Below, piece after piece: positions 17,560-26,246 of a DNA stretch of 64,000 nucleotides (position 1 is the first letter of the stretch; each line of letters starts with the position of its first letter). Made by a program: the position numbers and the translations under genes. The stretch spans positions 124,001 through 188,000 of the forward strand of contig NZ_SSWX01000006.1 of NCBI RefSeq assembly GCF_004803635.1, read 5' to 3'. The notes below the pieces were generated by a model. The model saw only the letters and a program-made list of their open reading frames with translations, made no database searches and had not been told where the DNA came from. This DNA is from Lampropedia aestuarii. Lineage in GTDB: Bacteria > Pseudomonadota > Gammaproteobacteria > Burkholderiales > Burkholderiaceae_C.

Positions 17560-17586
17560 ACAGGCTCTAAGATCGTAAACACGTTC
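17560..17586. repeat. Right-end remnants of the MITE-like element (copy H)
   Basis: Two right-end sequences sit back to back: ACAGGCTC-TAA followed by GATCGTAAACACGTTC-TAA. Both match ends of full copies. The remnant lies directly after the metallopeptidase stop, with no left end nearby, and suggests repeated insertion or deletion at one site. Confidence 0.55.
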
Positions 17587-17775
17587 TAAGACACAAGTGC
17601 GCCATGCTGCAGTGACCGCATGCGTTCTGTAGAGCTCAAGTATGATGCTTTGAAGGGGCACTGGTGGGGCTTCTACAATAGCCTGCACGGCACGTCCAGG
17701 CGATGCCTGCCGCACACTCTGGGGCCGCAAGGCCCTTGCCGTCCATTTTTTATTTAATCCGCATTTTTCAGCTGT

Positions 17776-18312
17776 ATGAATTCACATTCCGCTCGCCCAC
17801 AGACGGCTATTGCCCACCAACAAGCCAGCCCATTTTGGCGCTGGTTGGCCATTGCAGCCATCGTGGCCATGCTAGACCAACTGATTAAATGGTGGGTCGT
17901 GTCTGCGTACCAATGGGGCGACTCGACCTATGTGACGAGTTTTTTCAATCTGGTGCGGGCCCATAACACCGGTGCGGCATTTTCTTTTTTGGCTGACCAT
18001 AGTGGCTGGCAGCGCTGGTTTTTTGTCGCGGTTGCCGCCTTCGCAACGGTTTTTATTGTTTGGCAACTGCGCGCGCACGGCTCGCAAAAGCTCGCGTCTT
18101 TGTCGCTGGCCTTGATTTTGGGCGGCGCGATTGGCAATGTGATTGACCGCGTACACCGTGGCTATGTGGTCGATTATTTGGATTTTCACTGGGCGCAGAC
18201 GCATTTTCCGTCGTTCAATTTGGCCGATGTGGCCATTAGCTGCGGCGTGATTGGCATGATCCTGGCTGAGATCGTGCGCTGGCGCCAGGAGCGCCGCCAA
18301 GCCGCGCAGTAG
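17776..18312 (+). CDS. lspA: Lipoprotein signal peptidase (signal peptidase II)
   Basis: A 178-residue inner-membrane aspartyl protease that cleaves prolipoprotein signal peptides. Four hydrophobic segments are visible. The catalytic Asp residues lie in GGAIGNVIDRV and FNLADVAIS, with the ARAHNTGAAFSF-like VRAHNTGAAFSF motif between. Length is normal. The usual upstream partner ileS is not adjacent; the previous gene is the YgjP-like peptidase 222 bases upstream. Confidence 0.96.
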   Translation: MNSHSARPQTAIAHQQASPFWRWLAIAAIVAMLDQLIKWWVVSAYQWGDSTYVTSFFNLVRAHNTGAAFSFLADHSGWQRWFFVAVAAFATVFIVWQLRAHGSQKLASLSLALILGGAIGNVIDRVHRGYVVDYLDFHWAQTHFPSFNLADVAISCGVIGMILAEIVRWRQERRQAAQ

Positions 18313-18402
18313 AGTAAGCAGGTTTTTAGAGAGGCTTGGGTGCCGCTGCTGGTGCCTGATTTTTTTGTTTATCACTTTTGCCGAATAAAGGACCTACAGG
18401 TT

Positions 18403-19122
18403 ATGACCACTCCTTCACTGACTAATGATTTGCTTGAGCAATTGCGCGCCAGCTCGTTAGGTCCACTGTCGCAACAATTGGGTGTCTCAGAAGAGCAAAC
18501 CGACAGCGCAATGACTGCGGCCTTGCCTTTGCTTTTGGGCGCTTTGGGAGGTAACGCGCAAAACCCCGCTGGCGCACAAGCCCTGTTTGGCGCGCTGCAG
18601 CGTGACCACCAACACACGGACAAGAGCACGCTGCAAGGTGGCGATGCCGGTGGTTTTGATGTCGCCAGTGTGCTGGGCGCCTTGGTTGGTGGCGGCTCGC
18701 AAACAGGCGGTGCTGCAGGTGGCTTGGGCGGCTTGCTGGGCGGTTTGTTAGGCGGCAGCCAGCCACCTTCGGGCGAGCAGCTCAATGGCGGCGGCATCTT
18801 GGACCATATTCTGGGCAACAAGACTGCGCAAGTGGAGGGGGCTCTGGGGCAGGCGACCGGTCTGAGCAGCGCCAACATCAGCAAATTGCTGACGATGCTG
18901 GCCCCGATTGTGATGGCGTATTTGGGCCGCCAGGTCAGCACTGGCAAGTTGTCCTCGCCCGATGAGTTGGGCCAGGTCTTGGGTCAGGAAAAAGCCCAGG
19001 CGCAGCAGCAAGGCGGCATTGCAGGGGGCTTGCTGGGCGCCGTGTTTGACCAAAATGGCGATGGCAAACTGGACATGGGCGATTTGCTCAAACTGGGTGG
19101 TCAGTTTTTGAATCGCCGTTAA
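18403..19122 (+). CDS. DUF937 family protein
   Basis: A 239-residue protein with the DUF937 pattern: an N-terminal QLGVSEEQTDSAMTAALPLL and a C-terminal TGLSSANISKLLTMLAPIVM. A central Gly-rich hinge ([13 protein letters not shown]) separates them, and an EF-hand-like DQNGDGKLDMGDLL lies near the end. The function of this family is not established. AAGGA lies about ten bases upstream of the ATG at 18403, so the longer frame from 18340 is not used. A terminator follows at 19161. Confidence 0.88.
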   Translation: MTTPSLTNDLLEQLRASSLGPLSQQLGVSEEQTDSAMTAALPLLLGALGGNAQNPAGAQALFGALQRDHQHTDKSTLQGGDAGGFDVASVLGALVGGGSQTGGAAGGLGGLLGGLLGGSQPPSGEQLNGGGILDHILGNKTAQVEGALGQATGLSSANISKLLTMLAPIVMAYLGRQVSTGKLSSPDELGQVLGQEKAQAQQQGGIAGGLLGAVFDQNGDGKLDMGDLLKLGGQFLNRR

Positions 19123-19160
19123 TCGCTGCATTGGCCTGGGCCATGTCCTGGGCCATGTAG

Positions 19161-19187
19161 AACGCCTTGCATGTGCAAGGCGTTTTT
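19161..19187 (+). terminator. Rho-independent terminator
   Basis: The perfect stem AACGCCTTGCA / TGCAAGGCGTT with a TG loop is followed by TTTTT. It ends the DUF937 transcript and lies between that gene and the convergent DUF454 gene. Confidence 0.9.
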
Positions 19188-19219
19188 CGTTTTGGCGCAG
19201 TCGTGCGAAGTGTGAGACT

Positions 19220-19759
19220 TTATTCTTGTGCTGGCGGCTCTGGCCTGCGCCACAAATATACGGCCACGCAGGCCATGCAGCCAGAGGCCAGCAGCAAGGC
19301 CCAGTGAGGCACACCGGCCAGCAGCATGACCAGCACCGAAATCAGCATTGTCAAAATGGCGGCACGTTTGGCCTTGGCGCTGACAAAGCCGCCGGCTTCC
19401 CAGTTGCGCAAAATAGGCCCAAACAGCGTGTGCTGCAGCAACCAGTTGTGCAGTTTGGGCGAGCTGCGCGCCGCTGCCCAGGCCGCAATCAGCACAAATA
19501 CCGTGGTCGGCAGGCCCGGCACAAAGACGCCAACAATACCCATGCCCAGCGAGCAAATAGCCAGAATGTACAAGCACACGCGGCCCAGCAGGCTGGGGCA
19601 GCGCCGCGGCTGAGACATCCTCAACTGGGGCTGCGCATCCTGTGCTTGCGCTTGCAGTTGCACTGCCAGTGGACAGCGGGCAGGCCCATCCTGACCCGTC
19701 AGCGACGGGGCTGCTGGGGTGTCATCGGATTGGCTGGTCTGGCTGGATTTGGCCGTCAT
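19220..19759 (-). CDS. DUF454 (YbaN-like) inner-membrane protein
   Basis: A 179-residue protein whose last 120 residues are the DUF454 domain: YILAICSLGMGIVGVFVPGLPTT-type membrane segment, ARSSPKLHNWLLQH, and FGPILRNWEAGGFVSAKAK before two further hydrophobic segments. The function of YbaN is unknown. The N-terminal 47 residues are polar and low-complexity, so a start at 19618, which would leave a domain-only protein, is an alternative. It lies 28 bases after the putative anti-sigma gene on the same strand. Confidence 0.85.
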   Translation of the reverse strand: MTAKSSQTSQSDDTPAAPSLTGQDGPARCPLAVQLQAQAQDAQPQLRMSQPRRCPSLLGRVCLYILAICSLGMGIVGVFVPGLPTTVFVLIAAWAAARSSPKLHNWLLQHTLFGPILRNWEAGGFVSAKAKRAAILTMLISVLVMLLAGVPHWALLLASGCMACVAVYLWRRPEPPAQE

Positions 19760-19787
19760 GGTGTGGCTTGCAGGGGCTGAGTTGATG

Positions 19788-20855
19788 TTAGGGAGCTGTA
19801 ATGGTTGTTGTGATGCGATTGTAGGCTGCTTCATCCATAGGGGTGCTGGCCAGCCATTCATTGCGGGTGTTGAACCAGTCGATTTGGTAGTGCGGTTTGC
19901 CTATGAGATGGGCGATCAGGCTGGCGCCATTCGCTTGTTTGATCAGCAGTTGCAGGCTATTGCGCTGTAGCAAGGCCAGTGGTTCAGGCAACTTGTTGGG
20001 CTGGGGCAGGGCGACTGCTTGTTGTGCCAGCGGCTCCAGCAAGCTGAGCAGGGCAGTCGTTTGCGCTGCGTTGAGCGCAGCGAACAAGGAGCGTGCATTG
20101 GCTCGCCAGGCGATGCCATCGCTTGCCTGCAATTGAGCCAGCAGAGCATGGTTTTGCTCGCTCGCGATGGCGTTGGCGATATCGGCTTGACCACCGTACA
20201 AGGTGACGCTTGCGGACGGCGCCTCATGCGTGCGCGCAGCCTCTGCCAGTGGGGCAGGCATGGGCGGCGCAGGCTCGCGCAACTGGTCCTGCGCCTGAGT
20301 GGCCGCTTTGCTGGCCGGTGCTTTTGCCATGGGCGCGCTGGGTGCCGTTTGCAGGTGCGCGTCAGGCGCTTTTCTGGCTGCAGCGACTGCCCGCTCGTTG
20401 GCGCTGGCTGAGGCGCGTGGGGCCATGGCCGCTGCTAGTGCCCGCTCTGCCTGCGGCGCTGGTGCGACAGCCTGTGCAGGCGCAGCAGTGTGCCCTACCG
20501 TGGCGCTGTCAAAATCCCATGCGGGCTCAGGCATGCGCTCATACCAAAGCACCAGAACCAGGCTGGCCAGGGTGATGGAGGCCAAGCCAGTTGCCCAGCG
20601 TGGCGGTGCAAAGCCTTGTGCGCCTGCAGACCACCAGGTCTTGAGCGCATGCCATGGATTGCGTGCGCTCCGCTTATTGGTTGTGCAGTGCTGCTCGGCG
20701 GCAGCGAGAATTGCCGCCCGTGCAGCGGCCAGCTTGGTGCTGTCGATCGGGGCCTCTGGAGCCGCAGCCAGTGCTTTGCGCCAAAACGCATCTAGGCGTT
20801 GTGCGTCGCGGTTGTGGTTGGATGGTGCATTGCTGCGCTTGTGTGAGTGCTTCAT
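19788..20855 (-). CDS. Putative membrane anti-sigma factor
   Basis: A 355-residue protein coupled by an ATGA overlap to the sigma-factor gene. The N-terminal 90 residues are charged and helical (LDAFWRKALAAAPEAP, LAAARAAILAAAEQH). A single membrane segment (WATGLASITLASLVLVLWY, about 98-116) follows. The remaining residues include an Ala/Pro-rich linker and a soluble domain ending in Thr-rich sequence. This topology and its position fit an anti-sigma or sigma-regulatory protein, but I see no zinc-binding HxxxCxxC motif, so it is not a classical ZAS anti-sigma factor. Function is inferred from context. Confidence 0.7.
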   Translation of the reverse strand: MKHSHKRSNAPSNHNRDAQRLDAFWRKALAAAPEAPIDSTKLAAARAAILAAAEQHCTTNKRSARNPWHALKTWWSAGAQGFAPPRWATGLASITLASLVLVLWYERMPEPAWDFDSATVGHTAAPAQAVAPAPQAERALAAAMAPRASASANERAVAAARKAPDAHLQTAPSAPMAKAPASKAATQAQDQLREPAPPMPAPLAEAARTHEAPSASVTLYGGQADIANAIASEQNHALLAQLQASDGIAWRANARSLFAALNAAQTTALLSLLEPLAQQAVALPQPNKLPEPLALLQRNSLQLLIKQANGASLIAHLIGKPHYQIDWFNTRNEWLASTPMDEAAYNRITTTITAP

Positions 20856-21502
20856 CGCGCGCCCTCCAGTGCTTGCAGGTAACTGCCCATGCACTGCTTG
20901 AGTTTGTGTGTGCCGTAACGCAGTCGGCTGCGCAGCGCTTCAAAGGCAATGCCCAGGTGCTCGGCCAGCTCGTCCATTGAGCGATCATCTTCGTGCTTGA
21001 GCACAAACGCCGCGCGCTGCTCATCAGGCAATTCGTCCAGGCAGTGCAATAAGCGCTGGCCTGCTGCACGCCAGAAGGCTTGTTCTTCTACCGAGCCCGC
21101 GTGTTGCAGAGACAGGGCCGCATCACTGATGTGCAGGGCTGCCTCGTCTGGCGACAGTCCCCATTCTTGGTCATCGGCGTGGGCTGGGGCCAGCTCGGCG
21201 ATTTGGGGGCTGCGCTGGTGGTTGCGTAACCAGTCGATGCTGGTGTTATAGGCCACGGTAAATGCCCAGGTGCGCCATGTCGCGCCTTGGGGCACAAAGC
21301 TGTCTTTGGCGCGGATGATGCGCAGCCATGCCTCTTGAAACACTTCTTCGCAGTGCTGCTGGTGCGCGCGCCCCAGCGTGCGGGAAATAAAACGCAGCAG
21401 GCTTGTTTCATGGCGGCTGTAGAGCGTGTTGAAGCTGGCTTGCTTGCCGGCCGCATAGCTCTGCATCAGCGCCTCATCGGATTCTTCTTGCGGCAAAGTC
21501 AT
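20852..21502 (-). CDS. RNA polymerase sigma-70 family factor (ECF type)
   Basis: A 216-residue protein. The region 2 helix is visible (SFNTLYSRHETSLLRFISR, HCEEVFQEAWLRIIRA, WAFTVAYNTSIDWLR). Region 4 is LPDEQRAAFVLKHEDDRSMDELAEHLGI and the RLRYG segment. The linker between is longer than in minimal ECF factors. The start at 21502 gives the family N-terminus; the upstream extension to 21631 is Cys/Pro-rich and unlikely. Its stop overlaps the start of the presumed anti-sigma gene. The regulon is unknown. Confidence 0.92.
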   Translation of the reverse strand: MTLPQEESDEALMQSYAAGKQASFNTLYSRHETSLLRFISRTLGRAHQQHCEEVFQEAWLRIIRAKDSFVPQGATWRTWAFTVAYNTSIDWLRNHQRSPQIAELAPAHADDQEWGLSPDEAALHISDAALSLQHAGSVEEQAFWRAAGQRLLHCLDELPDEQRAAFVLKHEDDRSMDELAEHLGIAFEALRSRLRYGTHKLKQCMGSYLQALEGAR

Positions 21503-21541
21503 GGGTTCAATTGATCTGGATGCACCATAGCGCCCTGTGAG

Positions 21542-21560
21542 CGGGGTCAAGCGGACCCCG
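21542..21560. promoter_or_regulatory. Short hairpin between sigma-factor gene and sseA
   Basis: CGGGGTC / GACCCCG with a five-base loop lies in the divergent intergenic region, 40 bases upstream of the sigma-factor start. It has no T-run and could be an operator or an mRNA leader hairpin. Weakly supported. Confidence 0.3.
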
Positions 21561-21730
21561 TATGCGTTGGGCGATTCTGGCTGGCAGTGTAGCTGCGCTG
21601 CACGGGGTTGGGATGTATCCAATGCATGCATTGCACAGTGATTGATACGACGGCTGAGTGCATTTCGGGTTGGGCGCAGCGTATTTCTGCGCTAGGATGG
21701 GCCTATCGTTTCTTATGGAAAGACTGTTGG

Positions 21731-22615
21731 ATGGCCTTGTCTCACCTTATTTCCGCGTCCGCATTGGCGCAGGCTCTTGAAGATTCGCGCGCTGCAGGCG
21801 CGCCGCGTTTGGTTGTCGTGGATTGCCGCTTTGATTTGATGGCGCCAGCTTGGGGGCGTGAGGCCTTTTTACAGCAGCATGTGCCCGGCGCGCTGTATTT
21901 CTCGCTCGATGACGATCTCTCGGGTCCACACACGGGCCGCAATGGCCGCCATCCGCTGCCCGGTATTGAGGCGTTTGCACAGCGTTTAGGCCAGGCCGGC
22001 ATCGACGCCGACACCACCGTGATTGCCTATGACCAAGGCGCGTTGATGATGGCTGCACGCCTGTGGTGGATGCTGCGCTGGCTCGGACACGGCAAGGTCA
22101 ATGTGCTCGATGGCGGCATGCCTGCCTGGCTGGCAGCCGGTTTGCCGACAGAGTCGGGCGCTGCGCAACCAATCGCTGCACGCCACTATGCGGCTCAGCC
22201 TCGCAGCGACATGCTGGTGACGGCCGTGCAAGTGCAAGCGGCGTTAGGGCAAGGCCAGCAGCGCCTGATCGATGCGCGTGCGCCAGAGCGTTACCGGGGT
22301 GAGGTCGAGCCATTGGACCGCGTTCCAGGCCATATTCCAGGAGCCCTCAATCGCCCGTTTACCGCCAATTTGGAGCAAGGCCTGCTCGTGCCTGTTGCGC
22401 GTTTGCGCGCCGAGTTTGCACCTTTGCTCGATGGCGTCAGCCCCGCGCAAGTCGTGCACACCTGCGGCAGTGGTGTGTCCGCTGCGGCCAATGTGCTGGC
22501 GATGGAAGAGGCCGGTTTGACGGGCAGCCGTTTGTATGCGGGCAGCTGGAGTGAGTGGTCGTCTGATCCTGAGCGCCCGGTGGAGACTGGCAACGCGCCT
22601 TCAAACGCGCTGTAG
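21731..22615 (+). CDS. sseA: 3-mercaptopyruvate/thiosulfate sulfurtransferase
   Basis: A 294-residue protein with two rhodanese domains. The N-terminal domain has VVVDCRFDL; the C-terminal domain carries LIDARAPERYRGEVEPLD and GHIPGA. The active-site loop CGSGVSA follows HT; a loop of this form (CGSGVTA) characterises mercaptopyruvate sulfurtransferases rather than classical thiosulfate rhodaneses (CRKGVT). It transfers sulfur to cyanide or thiols. The start at 21731 removes a 41-codon upstream extension without family resemblance. Confidence 0.92.
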   Translation: MALSHLISASALAQALEDSRAAGAPRLVVVDCRFDLMAPAWGREAFLQQHVPGALYFSLDDDLSGPHTGRNGRHPLPGIEAFAQRLGQAGIDADTTVIAYDQGALMMAARLWWMLRWLGHGKVNVLDGGMPAWLAAGLPTESGAAQPIAARHYAAQPRSDMLVTAVQVQAALGQGQQRLIDARAPERYRGEVEPLDRVPGHIPGALNRPFTANLEQGLLVPVARLRAEFAPLLDGVSPAQVVHTCGSGVSAAANVLAMEEAGLTGSRLYAGSWSEWSSDPERPVETGNAPSNAL

Positions 22616-22663
22616 TTTTTAGAGCGATTTTTTGTCGCGGCTGCGTCGAGATGGTGAACACGC

Positions 22664-23479
22664 TTAGTGCTGGCACTGCGCGCAGTAATACGTGCTGCGC
22701 TGGCCTTGCACAATGTGCTTGATGGGGGCGTGGCATACGCGGCAGGGCTGACCAGCGCGGCCGTAGACTTGCGCGCTGAGTTGAAAATGGCCATGGCTGC
22801 CGTCTGCTGCGACAAAATCGCGCAGGCTGCTGCCGCCTTTTTCTACCGCCTGCGCAAGCACTTGCACCACGGCTGCATGCAACTTTGCCAGGCGCGCTGG
22901 GCCAATGCGGCCAGCTGCTGTTTTGGGATGGATGCCGGCAAGAAACAAGGCTTCGCTGGCGTAAATATTACCAACTCCAACGACCACATCGCCAGCGAGC
23001 AAAGCTTGCTTGACGCTGACCGAGCGGCCTTGAAAGCCGGTTTTCAGGGTCTGTGGGCTAAACTGCTCTGACAATGGCTCAACCCCGAGCTTGACAAGCA
23101 ACTTATGCACATGCGGCGCATCGCTGCTGTCTGCATAAATCAAGGCGCCAAAGCGGCGTGGATCGTGCAGGCGCAACAGGCGGTCAGCAAAGACCAGGTC
23201 GACATGGTCGTGTGGCCCCGGTGGGTTGTCTTTGTCCAGAATGCGCACACTGCCGGACATGCCCAGGTGCAAAACCAAGACAGCGCCTTGGTCCAAATCC
23301 AGCAACAAGTATTTGCCGCGCCTGCGCACGCCAGTGATGACGCGCCCATGCAAGAGCTCTGGCGCACAGCCCAGCGGCCAGCGCAGCGGTTTTCCCAGGC
23401 GAACGCGCTGCAGGCGCAAGCCCGTGATGGCTGGCGCAATGCCCAATCGGGTGACTTCAACTTCTGGCAATTCAGGCAT
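22664..23479 (-). CDS. mutM: Formamidopyrimidine-DNA glycosylase (Fpg)
   Basis: A 271-residue base-excision repair enzyme that removes 8-oxoguanine and cleaves the abasic site. The start is set at 23479 so that the mature protein begins PELPEVE, because the N-terminal Pro is the nucleophile and the Glu after it is catalytic. It has the conserved HLGMSGSVRI and DPRRFG segments, and a C-terminal zinc finger (CRVC-x16-CAQC). It is divergent from the TPR lipoprotein gene, with repeat copy C between them. Confidence 0.97.
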   Translation of the reverse strand: MPELPEVEVTRLGIAPAITGLRLQRVRLGKPLRWPLGCAPELLHGRVITGVRRRGKYLLLDLDQGAVLVLHLGMSGSVRILDKDNPPGPHDHVDLVFADRLLRLHDPRRFGALIYADSSDAPHVHKLLVKLGVEPLSEQFSPQTLKTGFQGRSVSVKQALLAGDVVVGVGNIYASEALFLAGIHPKTAAGRIGPARLAKLHAAVVQVLAQAVEKGGSSLRDFVAADGSHGHFQLSAQVYGRAGQPCRVCHAPIKHIVQGQRSTYYCAQCQH

Positions 23480-23602
23480 GGGCAATCAAAGCAAATAAGA
23501 AGAGTAAGTAAGGTCTTGTTCAGATGGGAACGATTTGCCAAGAAATCAATCCCATCCATCTCAGTGGCAGTGTTCTCTGGCTATTGTAAAAACAGCTTAT
23601 AA

Positions 23603-23758
23603 GAGCTGCCCATCATCTCTGCGCAGCCGCGCTGAAGCCTAAAAAGCGCATTGCGGCGTTGCCCGTCTTGACCATGTCGGCGTATGCGCTGCTACAGGCG
23701 CATTGCGGTGCCACTTGTTGGTGGCTTAGGCGACTGCGTGGAGATTGCAAACAGGTTC
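23603..23758. mobile_element. MITE-like element, internally deleted copy C (156 bp)
   Basis: The left end begins GAGCTGCCCATCATCTC and the right end finishes TTGCAAACAGGTTC; their inverted-repeat relationship is degraded but clear through CGCAG. TAA flanks both sides (23600-23602 and 23759-23761). The interior retains AAAAAGCGCATTGCGGCGTT but has lost about 110 bases compared with copies A, B and F. It lies between the divergent mutM and TPR genes and so may influence both promoters. Confidence 0.7.
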
Positions 23759-23815
23759 TAAGGAAAACGGGCACACTTGCCATCATCCATTGAGCAATTA
23801 GATTATTATCTTCTG

Positions 23816-25666
23816 ATGCAAAAAAATCACCAGCGTACCTTGTTCTCACTGAGTCTGATGGCGGCGTTCCTGCTATCGGGTTGCCAGGCTGCGCCTAGCC
23901 CTGTTAGTGCGCAAACGCAGGCCGCCGAGACGGTCGAGTCAGTGCCAGACAATGCGCTCTCTCCCAGAGCGACTGCAGAGAGTTTCTATGAGGCGCTGGT
24001 GGCCGAAATCCTGGTGCAAGAGGGGGATGCAGGCTCGAGCTTTGAACTGATGCTGCGTTCTGCCCAAACGCGCAAGCAGGAAGATTTGTTCAGGCGCAGC
24101 ATGCAAATTGCCTTTTTGCTTGGTGACGGGGAGCGTGCTTTGCGCGCAGCCAATGCCTGGTTGGCGGCCGTGCCTAGCTCACGCGATGCCAATAAAGCGG
24201 TGCTGCAGGTATTGGTCAACCTCAACCGCATTCCGCAGTCGCAATGGCATTTGCGCAAAGAGCTGAATGTCGCCGCTGAGAGTGAGATGGCCGAGAATTT
24301 GTACGCGATCCCACTGGTCTACCAACGCACGCCCGATAAGGCAGTGGTCTACCAAGTCGTGCAAGCGGCGATGGTTGATCAACTCCAAGAAGATTCGCCT
24401 TGGCGTGCCGATGCTTTGGCTGTGCTCGGCCGTATTGAATTGCAGCGTGGGCAACAAGACGCCGCACTGGATAGTTTGCGCCAGGCTTATGCGGTCAATC
24501 CGCAGTCGGTCGGCGCGGCCTTTTTGGCGCTGGAGCTGTATGCGCAGGGCAATCCCAAGGCAGGCGCGATGTTGCATGCCTACGCCAACAGTGACACAGC
24601 CAATACCTTGTTCCTAATCGCGTATGGCCGACTTTTGGCCGCCCAGAACAATGACCAGCAAGCCTTGCAGGTGTTTCAGCGCGTGACCTCGTCTGTGCCG
24701 GACATGCCCGATCCGTGGCTGGCGCAAGGCGCGCTGCAGGCCAGTTTGGAGCAGTTCGCCGATGCCAAGAAGTCCCTGGACCAATTTGACCGCTTGATTG
24801 AGGAGCTGCCCGAGTCAGACTTGCAGCTGCGCGGCATGGATGAATCCTTGGTCATTCGGGCACAGATTGCCGAAGCCGAAGGCGATTTGGCACTGACGCA
24901 GAGCTTGCTCGATGAGGTGGGCGACCCTGGCTTGGTCATGCGTGTACAAGTTCAGCGTGCCAGAAGCAAAGCCCAACAAGGGCATATCACTGAAGCGCGA
25001 GCGCTGATTCAAGCGCTGCCAGCGCCCAATGATGAGATCAAACAGCTCAAACAACGCGCTGAAGTGCAGTTGTTGCGCGATTACGGCGACACACAAGGCG
25101 CCTACGATTTGCTGGCGCAACTGGTCAAGAGCAACCCCGACGATGACGATCTGGTATATGAGTACGCGTTGATGGCCGAGCGCCTGGGCAAGGTCAAGGA
25201 GATGGAGACGCAGCTGCGCCGCATCATTGACCGCTCGCCTGGCCACTTCCATGCGCTCAATGCGCTGGGCTACTCGTATGCCGATCGCGGCATTCGTTTG
25301 GCCGAGGCGCGCCGCCTGATTCAGGCCGCCCTGGCGTTTGAGCCAGAGAACCCCTATGTGCTTGACAGCATGGGCTGGCTCGAATACCGCCAAGGTAATT
25401 TGGCAGCGGCGCAGCGTTTGCTGGAGCAGGCCTATCGCATTGATGCCGATGCCGAGATTGCTGCGCATTTGGGCGAGGTGCTGTGGGTGCGTGGTGAACG
25501 CTCCCAAGCGCTGAAAGTGTGGCGTGAAGGACTGGCTGACAATGCGCAGAGTCAGTCATTGCTAGAGACCATCGAGCGTCTCGATGGTGCAGGTAGTGTG
25601 TTGCTGCTGGAGTTGCCCGGTCATACCGGCCAAGCCGCTCCTGAGGCAGTGAAGGCGCAGCCATGA
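23816..25666 (+). CDS. TPR-repeat lipoprotein
   Basis: A 616-residue lipoprotein. The signal ends with the lipobox LLSGC (Cys near residue 23). The rest is TPR-like helical repeats throughout, most evident at ADALAVLGRIELQRGQQDAA and from HFHALNALGYSYADRG to AAQRLLEQAYRIDADAEI. Proteins of this type sit next to lolB in Burkholderiales genomes and are presumed to assist outer-membrane assembly, but no specific function is established. The ATG at 23816 is chosen because it begins the signal peptide. The stop overlaps the lolB start (ATGA). Confidence 0.9.
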   Translation: MQKNHQRTLFSLSLMAAFLLSGCQAAPSPVSAQTQAAETVESVPDNALSPRATAESFYEALVAEILVQEGDAGSSFELMLRSAQTRKQEDLFRRSMQIAFLLGDGERALRAANAWLAAVPSSRDANKAVLQVLVNLNRIPQSQWHLRKELNVAAESEMAENLYAIPLVYQRTPDKAVVYQVVQAAMVDQLQEDSPWRADALAVLGRIELQRGQQDAALDSLRQAYAVNPQSVGAAFLALELYAQGNPKAGAMLHAYANSDTANTLFLIAYGRLLAAQNNDQQALQVFQRVTSSVPDMPDPWLAQGALQASLEQFADAKKSLDQFDRLIEELPESDLQLRGMDESLVIRAQIAEAEGDLALTQSLLDEVGDPGLVMRVQVQRARSKAQQGHITEARALIQALPAPNDEIKQLKQRAEVQLLRDYGDTQGAYDLLAQLVKSNPDDDDLVYEYALMAERLGKVKEMETQLRRIIDRSPGHFHALNALGYSYADRGIRLAEARRLIQAALAFEPENPYVLDSMGWLEYRQGNLAAAQRLLEQAYRIDADAEIAAHLGEVLWVRGERSQALKVWREGLADNAQSQSLLETIERLDGAGSVLLLELPGHTGQAAPEAVKAQP

Positions 25667-26205
25667 ACCTATCGGCGCACACAAGTGCTGGCCATGGGAG
25701 CCAGACCTCTGCATCGCTGGGTCTGACGCGGCGCGCACTGGGGGTTGCCGCGGCTTGTCTTTTGGCCGCCTGCACGACCCCAGCCTTGTACAAACCGCAA
25801 CCAGGCTTGTGGCGTGGCCGTATGTCCTTGACGACTGAAGAAGCCAGGCCACAGTCGTTCTCCGCGAGCTTTGAACTCACTGGCAGTGCCCAGCAAGGTG
25901 AATTGGAAATCTACAACCCCTTGGGCAATATTGTCGCCAGGCTGTTCTGGTCACCTGGTCTTGCTACCGTCCATACAGGCTCAGAGCAGCGCAGCAGCGC
26001 CTCATTGGACGAGCTGATTGCGCGGGTGGTCGGCACGCCGATTCCTGTACAAGCACTGTTTGCTTGGCTGCAAGGAGATGCGCAAGCGGTGGTGGGCTGG
26101 CAGGTAGATTTGTCGCGCTATGCGCAAGGCCGCATCAGCGCTGTGCGCGAGCAGCCATTGCCACGTGCCAACTTGCGCCTGGTCTTGCAGTCGCCAGACG
26201 CTTGA
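25663..26205 (+). CDS. lolB: Outer-membrane lipoprotein receptor LolB
   Basis: A 180-residue lipoprotein with lipobox LLAAC (Cys near residue 37). WRGRMSLT, FSASFELTGSAQQGELEI, PLGNIVARLFW and LQGDAQA correspond to LolB strands and loops. LolB receives lipoproteins from LolA and inserts them in the outer membrane. The long N-terminus before the lipobox includes TRRAL and may indicate a later start. It overlaps the TPR gene by four bases and is followed by ispE, the conserved betaproteobacterial order. Confidence 0.93.
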   Translation: MNLSAHTSAGHGSQTSASLGLTRRALGVAAACLLAACTTPALYKPQPGLWRGRMSLTTEEARPQSFSASFELTGSAQQGELEIYNPLGNIVARLFWSPGLATVHTGSEQRSSASLDELIARVVGTPIPVQALFAWLQGDAQAVVGWQVDLSRYAQGRISAVREQPLPRANLRLVLQSPDA

Positions 26206-26246
26206 ATGCAGCTGGCTCGTCGCTCAATATCCGTTTCTCTATATAT

